From Leminorella grimontii ATCC 33999 = DSM 5078 (GTDB taxonomy: Bacteria; Pseudomonadota; Gammaproteobacteria; Enterobacterales; Enterobacteriaceae), in contig NZ_AUUA01000014.1 in the NCBI RefSeq assembly GCF_000439085.1, forward strand, positions 1 to 64,000: a stretch of 64,000 bases of DNA. The letters run 5' to 3'. Position numbers and translations under genes: made by a program. This document shows, piece after piece, positions 10,776-20,050 of the stretch. Every line of letters starts with the position of its first letter. Within the stretch, counting starts at the first letter, position 1. The notes beneath the pieces are model-generated. The model searched no databases. It saw only the letters and a list, made by a program, of their open reading frames with translations, and was not told where the DNA came from.

Positions 10776-11309
10776 TTACTTAAGCAGCCCGTCCAGCGTA
10801 TTTCGCCAATCGATGCTCATCTTAATATTGCAGGCCTGAGTCGCCGAATAGTAAACCGTATACCCTTGGCGATTCGAGGTTCCCTTATATTCAGGAACGT
10901 CGCCGCAGCCGGTAATGGTGTACTGCGTGTTAGGCAGCGGAATGGTGTTCCCGCTTCCCAACAGAGCAAAATATTTACCGTATTCGCCCTGCCCTACCTT
11001 CTCCACCAGCACGTAGTCGTTCGCGCCAAGCTGCGTTTTGCTGACGATCTTCGCCGCGCGCCCCTGCTCGTCCGTTACGCCAAACAGCGGATTTTTAAAG
11101 GCGGGATCGGTTTCGCCCTCTTTAATCACTACCAGATAAAACGGCGTCTTGGGCATTGCCTGCTGGGTTTTCGGATCCAATAGCCCAACGGTGATTTCAA
11201 AGGTACCCTCAGAGCCGTAGGTCGGCAGCTGATGAGTGTAGTACCAGTAACCGCCCGCGCCGGCAGCGGCCAGAACGATTAATAATAGGATGCTTTTAAG
11301 CGCTTTCAC
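10776..11309 (-). CDS. Uncharacterised membrane-anchored or exported protein
   Basis: 177 residues that I do not recognise. An N-terminal hydrophobic segment (about residues 4-24, ILLLIVLAAAGAGGYWYY) after two lysines suggests a signal anchor or an uncleaved signal peptide. The rest looks like a beta-rich periplasmic domain: a GTFEITVGLLDPKTQQAMP stretch, then a region with glycines and a CxxxxxxxxC-like pair (GCGDVPEYKG and TQACNIKM) that could be disulfide-bonded. It lies convergent to ruvX and 39 bases downstream of yggR on the same strand, so it may share its transcript. E. coli has no gene here. Confidence 0.7.
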   Translation of the reverse strand: MKALKSILLLIVLAAAGAGGYWYYTHQLPTYGSEGTFEITVGLLDPKTQQAMPKTPFYLVVIKEGETDPAFKNPLFGVTDEQGRAAKIVSKTQLGANDYVLVEKVGQGEYGKYFALLGSGNTIPLPNTQYTITGCGDVPEYKGTSNRQGYTVYYSATQACNIKMSIDWRNTLDGLLK

Positions 11310-11348
11310 GGCCTTTGTTTCCTTCTGTTTTCAGTCATTAACGAGGCG

Positions 11349-12341
11349 TTAGCCGCTAATCATACCTGCTGCTCTCAGTCTCGTCATGCATTGTTCCATC
11401 GTCTGCATACCGAAGGCGGATCCGGTTTGCATCTGCGTGCCTATCTGGTGGCATTTTTCTTCACGAATAAGGTTCGCGACGGCGGGCGTGTTAACCAACA
11501 CCTCATAGGCGGCAACCCTTCCCCCTTCGCGCCCCGGCAGCAGGCGCTGGCAGGCGACGACCTTCAGCGCATTGGCCAACTGAAAGCTGACGAACCGCTT
11601 ATCGCCGGCGGGAAACGCGTCCACAATGCGTTCTACCGCCATGGCCGCCGAACGCGTATGCAGCGTCGCCAACACCAGATGGCCGGTTTCAGCCGCCGTT
11701 AGCGCCAGCTTTAGGGTAGCGACGTCCCTAAGCTCGCCCAGCAAAATGACGTCCGGGTCCTGTCTGAGCGCTGCCAGCAGGCCGGAAGAGAAGTCCTGCG
11801 CGTGTACGCCAATTTCCCTTTGCTGAACGAGGCTTTGTTCCGAGCGATGGATAAACTCTATCGGATCCTCAAGAGTTATCACGTGCCGCGCCTGGTTCTT
11901 GTTCATTTCGCCAATCAGGGCCGCCAAAGTGGTGGACTTCCCGCTGCCGGTTGCGCCGCAAACAATAATCAGGCCGTCTCGTTCGGTCACTGCCGAAGCC
12001 AACGCGGGCGGAACGCCCAGCTGGCCAAGCGTGGGCGTACGGTCGTTCACGATGCGTAAAGCCGCCGATACGCCCGTAAATTGCAGAAACAGGTTGGCCC
12101 GCAGCCGCACGCCCTCGACGCTCAGCGCGACGTCCAGCTGTCGGTCGCACCAGAAACGCCGCTGCTGTTCGGCGTTTAGCAGCGCCATCAGCGCCGAAGA
12201 AAGCGCCTCCGGCTCCAGAGGTTCTTCCTCCAACACGCGTAAATCCCCATTCACGCGCGCTACGGGCAAATGCCCGGCGCAAAGGTGCAGATCGGACGCG
12301 TTTTGCTTTACACTATGGTCTAACAGTTGGTAAATATTCAT
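11349..12341 (-). CDS. yggR: PilT-like type IV pilus/secretion ATPase
   Basis: 330 residues from MNIYQLLDHS (E. coli YggR 326 aa). GspE/PilT ATPase with Walker A GATGSGKST (residues 129-137), the Asp box ITLEDPIEF (155-163), Walker B ALRQDPDVILLGELRD (191-206) and the His box ATLHTRSA (225-232). PilT proteins power pilus retraction, yet no pilus genes accompany it, as in E. coli, so its partner is unknown. An adjacent in-frame ATG at 12344 and an open extension to 12410 exist. It is divergent from yggS with a 22-base gap. Confidence 0.9.
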   Translation of the reverse strand: MNIYQLLDHSVKQNASDLHLCAGHLPVARVNGDLRVLEEEPLEPEALSSALMALLNAEQQRRFWCDRQLDVALSVEGVRLRANLFLQFTGVSAALRIVNDRTPTLGQLGVPPALASAVTERDGLIIVCGATGSGKSTTLAALIGEMNKNQARHVITLEDPIEFIHRSEQSLVQQREIGVHAQDFSSGLLAALRQDPDVILLGELRDVATLKLALTAAETGHLVLATLHTRSAAMAVERIVDAFPAGDKRFVSFQLANALKVVACQRLLPGREGGRVAAYEVLVNTPAVANLIREEKCHQIGTQMQTGSAFGMQTMEQCMTRLRAAGMISG

Positions 12342-12363
12342 CATTGATTCTCTAAGCAAACCC

Positions 12364-13065
12364 ATGACTACTATCAGCAAAAACCTTGAAAGCGTAAGGC
12401 AAAGAATCACTCAGTGTGCGCAAGAATGCGGGCGAGATCCAAAAGAAGTTCAGCTTCTTGCCGTCAGTAAAACCAAACCCGTGAGCGCGATTCAAGAAGC
12501 GATTGACGCAGGGCAAATGCGCTTTGGCGAAAACTACGTGCAGGAAGGGGTAGAAAAAATCCAGCACTTTGCCGGAACGCCCTATGGAGACGCGCTTGAA
12601 TGGCACTTCATCGGGCCTTTACAGTCCAACAAAACCCGTTCAGTAGCGGAACATTTCCATTGGATGCATACCCTCGATCGGGAGAAAACCGCTCGTCGCC
12701 TGAATGAACAGCGCCCGGAAAGCATGGCGCCGCTCAACGTTCTAATTCAAATCAACATTAGTGATGAACAAAGCAAGTCTGGCATTTCCCTCGCCGAACT
12801 GCCGGAACTGGCGGCGCAAATCCAGGCGCTTCCTCGACTCAGGCTGCGCGGGCTTATGACTATTCCTGCGGTAGAAACCTCCCCGGAACGTCAGCTGGCT
12901 ACGTTTAAACTCATGACCGACGCGTTTAATCAGCTACGAAAAAGCTACCCTCAGGTGGATACGCTATCAATGGGGATGAGCGACGACATGGCGGCGGCTA
13001 TCCGCGCGGGCAGCACCATGGTGCGCATCGGAACGGCCGTCTTCGGCGCTCGCGACTATCGCTAA
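12364..13065 (+). CDS. yggS: Pyridoxal phosphate homeostasis protein (PLPBP)
   Basis: 233 residues (E. coli 234). Alanine-racemase-like TIM barrel with the PLP lysine K36 in LLAVSKTKPV and the conserved RFGENYVQE, WHFIGPLQSNK and SMGMSDDMAAAI segments. It binds PLP without known enzymatic activity and buffers vitamin B6 and amino-acid pools. It is followed at 38 bases by proC and then yggT-yggU. Confidence 0.96.
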   Translation: MTTISKNLESVRQRITQCAQECGRDPKEVQLLAVSKTKPVSAIQEAIDAGQMRFGENYVQEGVEKIQHFAGTPYGDALEWHFIGPLQSNKTRSVAEHFHWMHTLDREKTARRLNEQRPESMAPLNVLIQINISDEQSKSGISLAELPELAAQIQALPRLRLRGLMTIPAVETSPERQLATFKLMTDAFNQLRKSYPQVDTLSMGMSDDMAAAIRAGSTMVRIGTAVFGARDYR

Positions 13066-13103
13066 CGACCTTATTTTTATATTCAAACTACGCGGGGTTA
13101 ACT

Positions 13104-13919
13104 ATGCAACATCGTCACATCGCCTTTATCGGCGCAGGAAATATGGCAAAGGCGATTATCACCGGCCTGGTTAAAAACGGCTATCCCGCCCACCTTATTA
13201 CCGCCGCTTCGCCGTCCATGAAGCAGGATGGGCCGCTGCACGCCGACTTCGGCATCAACTGTAGCAACGATAATCTGGCCAGCGCTCGTCAGGCAGAGGT
13301 TATCGTTTTGGCCGTCAAGCCGCAGATGATGGCCGACGTGTGCGAACCGCTAAAGCAGTTGGATCTGAGCAACAAGCTTATTTTGTCTATCGCCGCAGGC
13401 GTCAGCGTCGAACGCTTCCGCCAGCTGCTGGGAGACGTCAACATCGTGCGCATCATGCCCAATACGCCGTCTCTGATTGGCCTCGGCATGAGTGGGCTAT
13501 TCGCGCCGGCGCGGGTTAGCAGTGAAGACAGAGAATATACTGAAGGGCTGATGAAGGCCGTCGGCGAGGTCTGCTGGGTCGATGACGAAGAGGGAATCAA
13601 CGGCGTTATCGCCGCAGCGGGAAGTGCGCCGGCCTACTTTTTCCTGTTTATGGAAGCTATGCAGCAAGAAAGCGAGCGGCTTGGGTTTTCTCCACAGACC
13701 GCTCGCCTACTGGTTCAACAGGCGGCGCTCGGCGCAGCGCATATGGTTGCCGAAAATCCACGGTTGGATATAGCCACCCTTCGCCAGCAGGTCACGTCTA
13801 AGGGCGGAACGACCGCCGAAGCGCTGCGAGTGTTTAATGAAAGCGGGCTGTCGGATACCGTCGCCAGAGCGATGCAGGCGGCCATTGCGCGCGCGGTGGA
13901 AATGGAAAAGTCGCTTTAG
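13104..13919 (+). CDS. proC: Pyrroline-5-carboxylate reductase
   Basis: 271 residues. The N-terminal dinucleotide fold starts IAFIGAGNMAKAIITGL; signature regions VKPQMM, RIMPNTPSLIGLGMSGLF and AAAGSAPAYFFLFMEAM follow, with the C-terminal TSKGGTTAEALRVF. It reduces pyrroline-5-carboxylate to proline with NAD(P)H. In E. coli proC lies far away; its place between yggS and yggT is as in Yersinia and many other gammaproteobacteria, which helps place the organism. Confidence 0.97.
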   Translation: MQHRHIAFIGAGNMAKAIITGLVKNGYPAHLITAASPSMKQDGPLHADFGINCSNDNLASARQAEVIVLAVKPQMMADVCEPLKQLDLSNKLILSIAAGVSVERFRQLLGDVNIVRIMPNTPSLIGLGMSGLFAPARVSSEDREYTEGLMKAVGEVCWVDDEEGINGVIAAAGSAPAYFFLFMEAMQQESERLGFSPQTARLLVQQAALGAAHMVAENPRLDIATLRQQVTSKGGTTAEALRVFNESGLSDTVARAMQAAIARAVEMEKSL

Positions 13920-14018
13920 GCATCCGCTTGGGGAGCAACTGCCATTTTTCCCCATTTTACTATATGCTGAACGGAAGTTTCTTAACGCCTTCGCACGAGT
14001 AATAAACAAGGGCTATAC

Positions 14019-14567
14019 ATGCAATTTTTATCGTTTGTTATTTTTACCGTCCTCGACCTCTACGTTTCCGTACTGCTGCTTCGGGTATGGATGCAGTGGG
14101 CGAGAGCCGACTTCTATAACCCTTTCTCTCAGTTTGTCGTCAAAATCACTCAGCCGGTAATCGGCCCTCTGCGCCGTATTATTCCGTCGATTGGGCCAAT
14201 AGATACCGCTTCGGTTCTGTTCGCCTATCTGCTGATTTTGGTGAAATATGTGGCCGGACTGTGGCTTCTTAACGGCGTGGTGCTGTTTTTCCCGATTTAC
14301 CTGCCGCTGTCTCTGCTGGAGCTTCTGACCGCCGCCGGGAAACTGGTATTTTGGATTGTCATTATCCGCGCGCTGATGAGCTGGATAAGCCAGGGGCGTA
14401 ATCCGGTCGATCAGCTGTTGATTCAGTTGACTGAACCCCTGCTCTACCCCATCCGCCGCCTGCTGCCGTCGATGGGCGGGATCGACCTGTCGCCGATGAT
14501 CCTGATGCTTATTCTGTTCGCCCTGAACTATCTCAAAGCGGACATTTTGGCCCTTATACTGTCGTGA
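14019..14567 (+). CDS. yggT: YggT family integral membrane protein
   Basis: 182 residues with two YGGT repeats, each with a hydrophobic helix, a WxxR/SxxR turn and an amphipathic F(Y)xP motif ([22 protein letters not shown] and the copy [24 protein letters not shown]). About four membrane segments. The family is linked to osmotic tolerance in some bacteria and related to chloroplast CCB3, but its mechanism is unknown. Its stop overlaps the GTG start of yggU. Confidence 0.93.
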   Translation: MQFLSFVIFTVLDLYVSVLLLRVWMQWARADFYNPFSQFVVKITQPVIGPLRRIIPSIGPIDTASVLFAYLLILVKYVAGLWLLNGVVLFFPIYLPLSLLELLTAAGKLVFWIVIIRALMSWISQGRNPVDQLLIQLTEPLLYPIRRLLPSMGGIDLSPMILMLILFALNYLKADILALILS

Positions 14568-14863
14568 GCGCGGTAGAACAACAGCCCGGAGCCATCGTGC
14601 TCCGGCTTTATATTCAGCCGAAGGCCAGTCGCGATCAGATAGTCGGCCTGCACGGCGAAGAGCTAAAGGTCGCCATCACCGCGCCGCCGGTCGACGGCCA
14701 GGCAAACGCCCACCTCATCAAGTTTCTCGCCAAGCAGTTTCGCGTGCCGAAGGGTGCGGTTGAGATCGAAAAAGGAGACTTGGGGCGCCATAAGCAGGTG
14801 AGGATTTGCGAGCCGCAGCAGATACCGGAAGAAGTTGCCCTTCTGTTAGACCAAACGGCCTGA
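14564..14863 (+). CDS. yggU: DUF167 family protein YggU
   Basis: 99 residues starting at a GTG that overlaps the yggT stop (GTGA at 14564-14567). Conserved [20 protein letters not shown] and [20 protein letters not shown] match the UPF0235/DUF167 fold. Function unknown. The overlap implies translational coupling in the yggS-proC-yggT-yggU run. Confidence 0.93.
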   Translation: MSAVEQQPGAIVLRLYIQPKASRDQIVGLHGEELKVAITAPPVDGQANAHLIKFLAKQFRVPKGAVEIEKGDLGRHKQVRICEPQQIPEEVALLLDQTA

Positions 14864-14877
14864 TAAATCAGGCCGTT
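14854..14877 (+). terminator. Hairpin overlapping the yggU stop codon
   Basis: AACGGCCTGAT (14854-14864) pairs with ATCAGGCCGTT (14867-14877). The stop codon lies within the stem. There is no T run, so termination is plausible but unproven. Confidence 0.5.
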
Positions 14878-14911
14878 GAACAACAGGGCGGCCGTTCGCT
14901 TTCGTGCGCCC

Positions 14912-15730
14912 CTAGCTTAATACCCTCGTTGTCTTCAACAAATCGCACTGATAGTCCTGAATATCTCCGGTATAGCCGGGATTAAGCGCCAAAATATCCA
15001 AACGGTTCGCCATCAGTAAGTACATTGGCCGATTATCAATATCGTTATACGCCACCAGCGCAATACCGTACTTGTCCATATTGCCAGCGGCGTCAGGTAG
15101 CTCCTTCGCCACCCGGCGAAACAGGCTCATTTCGCGAAACTGCGTTTCGGTTAGCGTTCTGGCCAGATAGTGGCGTCCGTTAATGCCGTATTCGACCGGA
15201 GACCAGCGCTCGCTAAAACGCCCCATCTGACTGTCCAGCTGCGCTTTAATCTCAGGCTTGATGCAGGCAATGTGAATATGCAGTTGCTCCTGGCTGCGCG
15301 CATAGGCAGAGTTGACCGTCAGTGAAACCATATTGCGCGCCACAGGCCGATCGGAAGCCTGAGCGAGATAGCCTCGTGACTGCCAGGCCTTCAGGAAATA
15401 GTCGGTGGTATCCGGCTGCTGCAAAATCGAATTTTCAATCCCTTCGATTTTTGCCGTCGGAATTAACAAAAAGTGCAAAGGCCCGTTGCGATCTTTAAAA
15501 ACGGCGTATCCACGCTGCTCATCGGGCATCAGAACCACGCTGACACACGATACGTTAGGGCGCTGTTGAACTTTAGCCAAAGGGACACATTCACCGCTGA
15601 CAATATTCCAAAGCTCGTCAGAATGCGCGTAACGCCATCCCCAAAGCGTGACCAACGAGATAACGGCAAAACTCAGCGACATCCCCCCCCAAACGAGCCA
15701 TTTGAACCGAGTTCTTCTCTTTTTAATCAT
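14912..15730 (-). CDS. cdh: CDP-diacylglycerol diphosphatase
   Basis: 272 residues, slightly longer than E. coli Cdh (251). One N-terminal transmembrane anchor (about residues 10-30) precedes the conserved LWNIVSGECVP, GYAVFKDRNGPLHFLLIPT, the HIT-like catalytic HIHIACIKPE, and the C-terminal EIQDHQCE-like DIQDYQCDLLK. It hydrolyses CDP-diacylglycerol to phosphatidate and CMP at the inner membrane. E. coli carries cdh elsewhere; here it is inserted between yggU and rdgB on the opposite strand. Confidence 0.9.
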   Translation of the reverse strand: MIKKRRTRFKWLVWGGMSLSFAVISLVTLWGWRYAHSDELWNIVSGECVPLAKVQQRPNVSCVSVVLMPDEQRGYAVFKDRNGPLHFLLIPTAKIEGIENSILQQPDTTDYFLKAWQSRGYLAQASDRPVARNMVSLTVNSAYARSQEQLHIHIACIKPEIKAQLDSQMGRFSERWSPVEYGINGRHYLARTLTETQFREMSLFRRVAKELPDAAGNMDKYGIALVAYNDIDNRPMYLLMANRLDILALNPGYTGDIQDYQCDLLKTTRVLS

Positions 15731-15972
15731 AGTGCCTTACCACTCAGCCCATACATTCATTGTCTTATTATAACACATATGTAACATTTCATTTTAATAT
15801 ACAAGCAGATATTTCCGCTAAAAGCAGAGGTATTCGCTTATAAAATCTTCCGCCCTCCGAGGCGGTTTAAGGTATGCTATAGCGCGAAAAAATGCAGTGG
15901 CGTGTGCGCCGCATTAAGCGGCGGTTAAATCGCCCAATCTATCCTTCATCGACTACCACAGGTGAATCTCTC

Positions 15973-16566
15973 ATGCAGAAAGTTGTTCTTGCGACCGGAA
16001 ATCCCGGTAAAGTCCGTGAACTGGCTAACCTTTTGGGCGACTTTGGCTTTGAAGTCGTAGCCCAAACCTCCCTCGGTGTAGATTCCGCTGAAGAGACCGG
16101 ATTAACCTTCATCGAGAACGCAATCATTAAGGCGCGGCACGCGGCCCAGATCACCGGCCTTCCTGCTATCGCCGACGATTCTGGCATTGCGGTTGACGCC
16201 ATCGGCGGCGCGCCAGGTATTTATTCAGCGCGCTATGCGGGCGTCGATGCGAGCGATGAGGAAAACCTCAACAAGCTGCTGGAAACGCTTAAAGACGTTC
16301 CGGAAGGCCAGCGTCAGGCGCAGTTCCACTGCGTGCTGGTCTACATGCGCCACGCGCAGGATCCTATCCCGCTGGTCTTTCACGCCAGTTGGCCCGGCGA
16401 GGTTCTGTTTAGCCCGGCGGGGGAAGGCGGCTTTGGCTACGACCCTATTTTTTACGTTCCGGAACTGGGCTGCACGGCCGCCGAGCTGAGCCACGAGCAT
16501 AAAAGCCAGATCTCTCACCGCGGTCAGGCGCTGAACATGCTGCTGGACGCCCTGCGCAATGCTTAA
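15973..16566 (+). CDS. rdgB: XTP/dITP diphosphatase (non-canonical purine NTP pyrophosphatase)
   Basis: 197 residues from the ATG at 15973, equal to E. coli RdgB; an upstream extension to 15892 does not match the family. Substrate motifs are [13 protein letters not shown] (residues 6-18) and the catalytic [18 protein letters not shown] (65-82), then GGFGYDPIF and SHRGQAL. It removes dITP, XTP and ITP from the nucleotide pool. It overlaps hemW by eight bases. Confidence 0.96.
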   Translation: MQKVVLATGNPGKVRELANLLGDFGFEVVAQTSLGVDSAEETGLTFIENAIIKARHAAQITGLPAIADDSGIAVDAIGGAPGIYSARYAGVDASDEENLNKLLETLKDVPEGQRQAQFHCVLVYMRHAQDPIPLVFHASWPGEVLFSPAGEGGFGYDPIFYVPELGCTAAELSHEHKSQISHRGQALNMLLDALRNA

Positions 16567-17689
16567 TTTGCCGCCGCTAAGCCTCTATATTCACATTCCC
16601 TGGTGCGTGCAGAAGTGTCCCTACTGCGACTTCAACTCCCACGCGCTTAAGGAAGAAGTACCCCACGAGGCCTATGTCTCCCACCTGTTGGCAGATCTCG
16701 ACCAATCGCTGCGGCTCGCGCCACAAAGGCCCGTCAGCTCAATTTTTATCGGCGGCGGCACGCCGAGCCTGCTGAGCGCCGAAGCGATGCACCGCCTGAT
16801 GGACGGCGTTCGCCAGAGGCTTTGCCTTCTGCCCGGCGCCGAAGTCACCATGGAAGCAAACCCCGGCACCGTTGAAGCCGCCCGCTTTGAGGCCTATCAG
16901 GCGGCAGGAATTAACCGCATTTCTATCGGCGTACAAAGCTTTAGCGCAGAGAAGCTGCAAAGGCTGGGGCGGATCCACGGTCCGCAGGAAGCAAAAGAGG
17001 CGGCTCGTTTGGCCAAGAGGCTGGGGCTTTTAAGCTTTAATCTGGATCTGATGCACGGCCTGCCTAACCAAACGCCGCAGCAGGCGCTGGACGATCTGCG
17101 GCAGGCCGTTGAGCTTGAGCCGCCGCATCTGTCCTGGTATCAGCTGACGATTGAACCTAATACCCTGTTTGGCTCCCGCCCGCCGGTGCTTCCGGACGAC
17201 GACGCACTGTGGGATATCTATCAGCGGGGCCATGAACTGCTTTGTGCTGCAGGCTACGTGCAGTATGAAACGTCCGCTTACGCAAAGCCCGGCTACCGCT
17301 GCCACCATAATCTGAACTACTGGCGCTTCGGTGACTATCTGGGTATCGGCTGCGGCGCACATGGAAAAGTCAGCCTAAGCGATGGACGCATCGTCAGAAC
17401 GGTGAAAACTCGCCACCCTCGCGGCTATATGGAAGGACGATATCTTGCCGAGCAGAACGACGTTGAGCCGCAGGATCGCCCCTTTGAGTTCTTCATGAAC
17501 CGCTTCCGGCTGCTGGAACCCTGCCCGCGCGAACAGTTTGGTCAGCTAACCGGATTATCGGAAAGCATCATACGACCCAATATCGATCGGGCGCTGGAGG
17601 CGGGCTACATTACGGAATCAGACACAGAATGGCAGGTGACGAAGAAAGGAAAGCTGTTTCTAAATTCGCTGCTGGAGCTGTTTCTATAA
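16559..17689 (+). CDS. hemW: Radical SAM heme chaperone HemW
   Basis: 376 residues (E. coli 378). The radical-SAM cluster motif is C16-x3-C20-x2-C23 in [13 protein letters not shown], with [11 protein letters not shown] and MEANPGTVE downstream. Like other HemW proteins it lacks the extra cysteine arrangement needed for coproporphyrinogen oxidation in HemN, and acts as a heme-binding chaperone for respiratory enzymes. It overlaps rdgB, implying translational coupling. Confidence 0.95.
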   Translation: MLNLPPLSLYIHIPWCVQKCPYCDFNSHALKEEVPHEAYVSHLLADLDQSLRLAPQRPVSSIFIGGGTPSLLSAEAMHRLMDGVRQRLCLLPGAEVTMEANPGTVEAARFEAYQAAGINRISIGVQSFSAEKLQRLGRIHGPQEAKEAARLAKRLGLLSFNLDLMHGLPNQTPQQALDDLRQAVELEPPHLSWYQLTIEPNTLFGSRPPVLPDDDALWDIYQRGHELLCAAGYVQYETSAYAKPGYRCHHNLNYWRFGDYLGIGCGAHGKVSLSDGRIVRTVKTRHPRGYMEGRYLAEQNDVEPQDRPFEFFMNRFRLLEPCPREQFGQLTGLSESIIRPNIDRALEAGYITESDTEWQVTKKGKLFLNSLLELFL

Positions 17690-17693
17690 ACGT

Positions 17694-17727
17694 AAAGGCC
17701 GGGTCGTTTTTAAAACGCCCGGCCTTT
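17694..17727. terminator. Bidirectional terminator between hemW and yggN
   Basis: AAAGGCCGGG (17694-17703) pairs with CCCGGCCTTT (17718-17727) between convergent genes; T runs flank the stem in both orientations. Confidence 0.8.
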
Positions 17728-17738
17728 AGCAAGAAAAC

Positions 17739-18470
17739 TTACTGCGGAAGCGCCTTAATTAGCGCTGCTCGCTGACTGTCCAACGAACTCAGGCGAGAAC
17801 AGGCGTCTTTGCCAAACTGCTCAAAGTCCTTCTCCTGCTTTTTCCACTCGTCTTTAATTTCCTGCTGAACGCCGCCTAAGCTGCCCAACACCGCCTGTAG
17901 CGGATTGCCTGACTTACCGCCCTTGGCAACCGCCTGAACGCCCAGCTCGTTAATGCTGTCCTGCAAAACGCCGCCCAGAGCGCTTTGTACAACGGTACGG
18001 CTGTTAGATTCCACCTGACCAAGCGCCTGATGGTGGAACGCAAAGCCATCCTTACGGGGCTCCAGCACCTTCTCCATCTCTTTAGTTAAATCGGCGGTCA
18101 AGGTCGTGAGGCGGTTACGTACGTTGCTTTCTTTTCCCAGTTGCTTAACGATAATGCCGTCCAGCGCGTTTTGGGCAACGGCCAGACGGGAACGGACGCC
18201 GTCGTTAATATAGGGGAAATCGGTGCGGATCCCCTTTTGCAGCGCAACGGCCTGATTTCGCGCAGCGTCAGACAGCGAAAGCTGCTGCCCGTTTCTCGTC
18301 ACGCTGCCGCTTTTATCAATCACCAGATTTCCGCTGGCGCCAACGATCTCTACCGTTTGCGCACTGATGATAATGTCATCCTGCGGCTGGGCCGGGCACG
18401 TGTAGGCCGCCTGCGCCTGAGCGGCGGCTAACAGCAGCAGCGCCGCGCCGGTTTTTCGTAACATAGTCAT
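17739..18470 (-). CDS. yggN: YggN family exported protein (DUF2884)
   Basis: 243 residues (E. coli YggN 239). A cleavable signal peptide (MLRKTGAALLLLAAAQAQA) precedes the mature start. Conserved PQDDIIISAQTVEIVG, GVLQDSINELG and NPLQAVLGSLGG segments and a coiled-coil-like C-terminal part match DUF2884. Periplasmic, function unknown. It precedes no partner on its strand; yggL-trmB lie upstream beyond a miniature repeat element. Confidence 0.9.
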   Translation of the reverse strand: MTMLRKTGAALLLLAAAQAQAAYTCPAQPQDDIIISAQTVEIVGASGNLVIDKSGSVTRNGQQLSLSDAARNQAVALQKGIRTDFPYINDGVRSRLAVAQNALDGIIVKQLGKESNVRNRLTTLTADLTKEMEKVLEPRKDGFAFHHQALGQVESNSRTVVQSALGGVLQDSINELGVQAVAKGGKSGNPLQAVLGSLGGVQQEIKDEWKKQEKDFEQFGKDACSRLSSLDSQRAALIKALPQ

Positions 18471-18530
18471 TCCTCAACGTTCTTGTCTGCAGTCAATGCG
18501 CCGACTCGGACCAGTGGCCTGTCGCGCTGG

Positions 18531-18693
18531 TAGGCTGTGTCCCGCAATTGTCCGCGGTGGCGACGCTGAGCCAAAAACACGGACTCTGCGTTACTCGCGG
18601 CTTATTTGGCCCGCCAAACCTCGCCACTCGCGCCTTGTTCTGCGTAAAAATGACCGCCAACGCCATCCGTGTACAATTGCGGGACACAGCCTA
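18531..18693. repeat. Miniature inverted-repeat transposable element, copy 2 (163 bp)
   Basis: The first 21 bases, TAGGCTGTGTCCCGCAATTG plus T (18531-18551), are the exact reverse complement of 18673-18693. The element ends in TA on both sides, as expected for an IS630/Tc1-like target-site duplication. It has no coding capacity and fills the yggN-yggL gap. It shares TTGCGGGACA with the element at 5490-5638. Confidence 0.85.
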
Positions 18694-18766
18694 TTGCCTG
18701 AAAATAACACGCCCGGTAAAGAACCGGGCGAAATTTACATAACATTAACCGAAGGCGAAGCGCGGC

Positions 18767-19102
18767 TTATTCTACGTCAAAGTAGTTGATGTCCATCAGT
18801 TCGCCTACGCGAACGTCCAGCATGCCTTTGTCTTCCAGCCAGTTGCTGACCAGACCGCGATGCTCTTCGGTGCACTTGCCGATCTTCTGCAGGCAAACCA
18901 GCCCTTCCCACTGCAGATAGCCGCCGCCTTCAAACGACAGGTCGTGCGCTTCAAATACGTCCTGAATGAACTGGTCGATAGTAGCGTCAACCTGCTCGAT
19001 AGCCGTTCCTTCAGGAAACGACCAGGTAACGATAAAGCCAATTTCCTGAAACTCGTCGATACGCATTTTTTTACGCAAACGGCGACTACGCTGATATCCC
19101 AT
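18767..19102 (-). CDS. yggL: YggL family protein (DUF469)
   Basis: 111 residues with the family signature RSRRLRKKMRIDEFQEIGF, the GYLQWEGLVC core and KCTEEHRGLV. The E. coli homologue (108 aa) is a 50S-ribosome-associated protein of unclear function. Its start overlaps the trmB stop by one base on the same strand, so the two are a tight operon as in E. coli. Confidence 0.94.
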   Translation of the reverse strand: MGYQRSRRLRKKMRIDEFQEIGFIVTWSFPEGTAIEQVDATIDQFIQDVFEAHDLSFEGGGYLQWEGLVCLQKIGKCTEEHRGLVSNWLEDKGMLDVRVGELMDINYFDVE

Positions 19103-19821
19103 TATTCAATCCTCTCAAACATCAAATCCCATACGCCGTGACCTAAACGCTGCCCGCGAAGCTCAAACTTCGTCAGTGGGCGAGAATCCGGACGCGGCAC
19201 ATACGTACCGTCTACTGACAGATTTCGATAGGCCGGAAGCGCGTTCATCACTTCCAGCATGTGTTCTGCATAGTTTTCCCAGTCGGTGGCCATGTGGAAA
19301 ACGCCCCCAACCTTCAGCTTTTTCAAAATCGCCATCGCGAACGGCGTTTGCAAAATGCGCCGCTTATGGTGCCTGGCCTTGTGCCACGGGTCAGGGAAAA
19401 ACAGCAACACCCGGCTTAACGACGCGTCTGGGATCATTTTCTCCAGCACTTCGACCGCATCGTGACACATTACCCGCAGATTAGAAAGCTCGGCCTCATG
19501 CGCTGCCGACAGACAGGCTCCGACGCCCGGACTGTGAACCTCGATGCCGAGAAAGTTCTGCTCCGGGCTTTCCTGCGCCATTTTCACCAGCGACATGCCC
19601 ATGCCGAAGCCGATCTCCAGCGTTACGGGCGCCTCGCGCCCAAACAGCGCGGTGAAGTCCAGCGCCTGAGGTTCGAATTCAACCCCCATCGTCGGCCAGT
19701 AGTTGTCCAGCGCGAACTGCTGTCCCTTCGTCAACCGCCCCTGGCGGCGCACAAAGCTGCGAATACGGCGAATGGCGCGACCGTCTTCATTAAACTCGGG
19801 AGAAATTACGTCATTAATCAT
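19102..19821 (-). CDS. trmB: tRNA (guanine-46-N7) methyltransferase
   Basis: 239 residues (E. coli 239). The SAM-binding loop is [14 protein letters not shown], with the catalytic region [16 protein letters not shown] and the C-terminal [17 protein letters not shown]. It methylates G46 in the variable loop of many tRNAs. It lies upstream of yggL and divergent from mutY. Confidence 0.96.
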   Translation of the reverse strand: MINDVISPEFNEDGRAIRRIRSFVRRQGRLTKGQQFALDNYWPTMGVEFEPQALDFTALFGREAPVTLEIGFGMGMSLVKMAQESPEQNFLGIEVHSPGVGACLSAAHEAELSNLRVMCHDAVEVLEKMIPDASLSRVLLFFPDPWHKARHHKRRILQTPFAMAILKKLKVGGVFHMATDWENYAEHMLEVMNALPAYRNLSVDGTYVPRPDSRPLTKFELRGQRLGHGVWDLMFERIE

Positions 19822-20050
19822 AAAAAGCTCTGTTTACGCGGACGGCATGAGCCGTCCACACATTATTCACGGAGATAAAGCATTCCAGCGCATGATAGCA
19901 AATTCTCTCACCGGCCAAAACGTCGAACGGTAAAAAGCACCTTTCGCTTATCGCTCTCTTGCAATAAAACGCTAGGCTGCGGTTTGACTGTAGTCGCCGT
20001 CTGTGCTGGAATCTCGGCATCTTTTACATCTTGGGAATTTCACTTAATTC

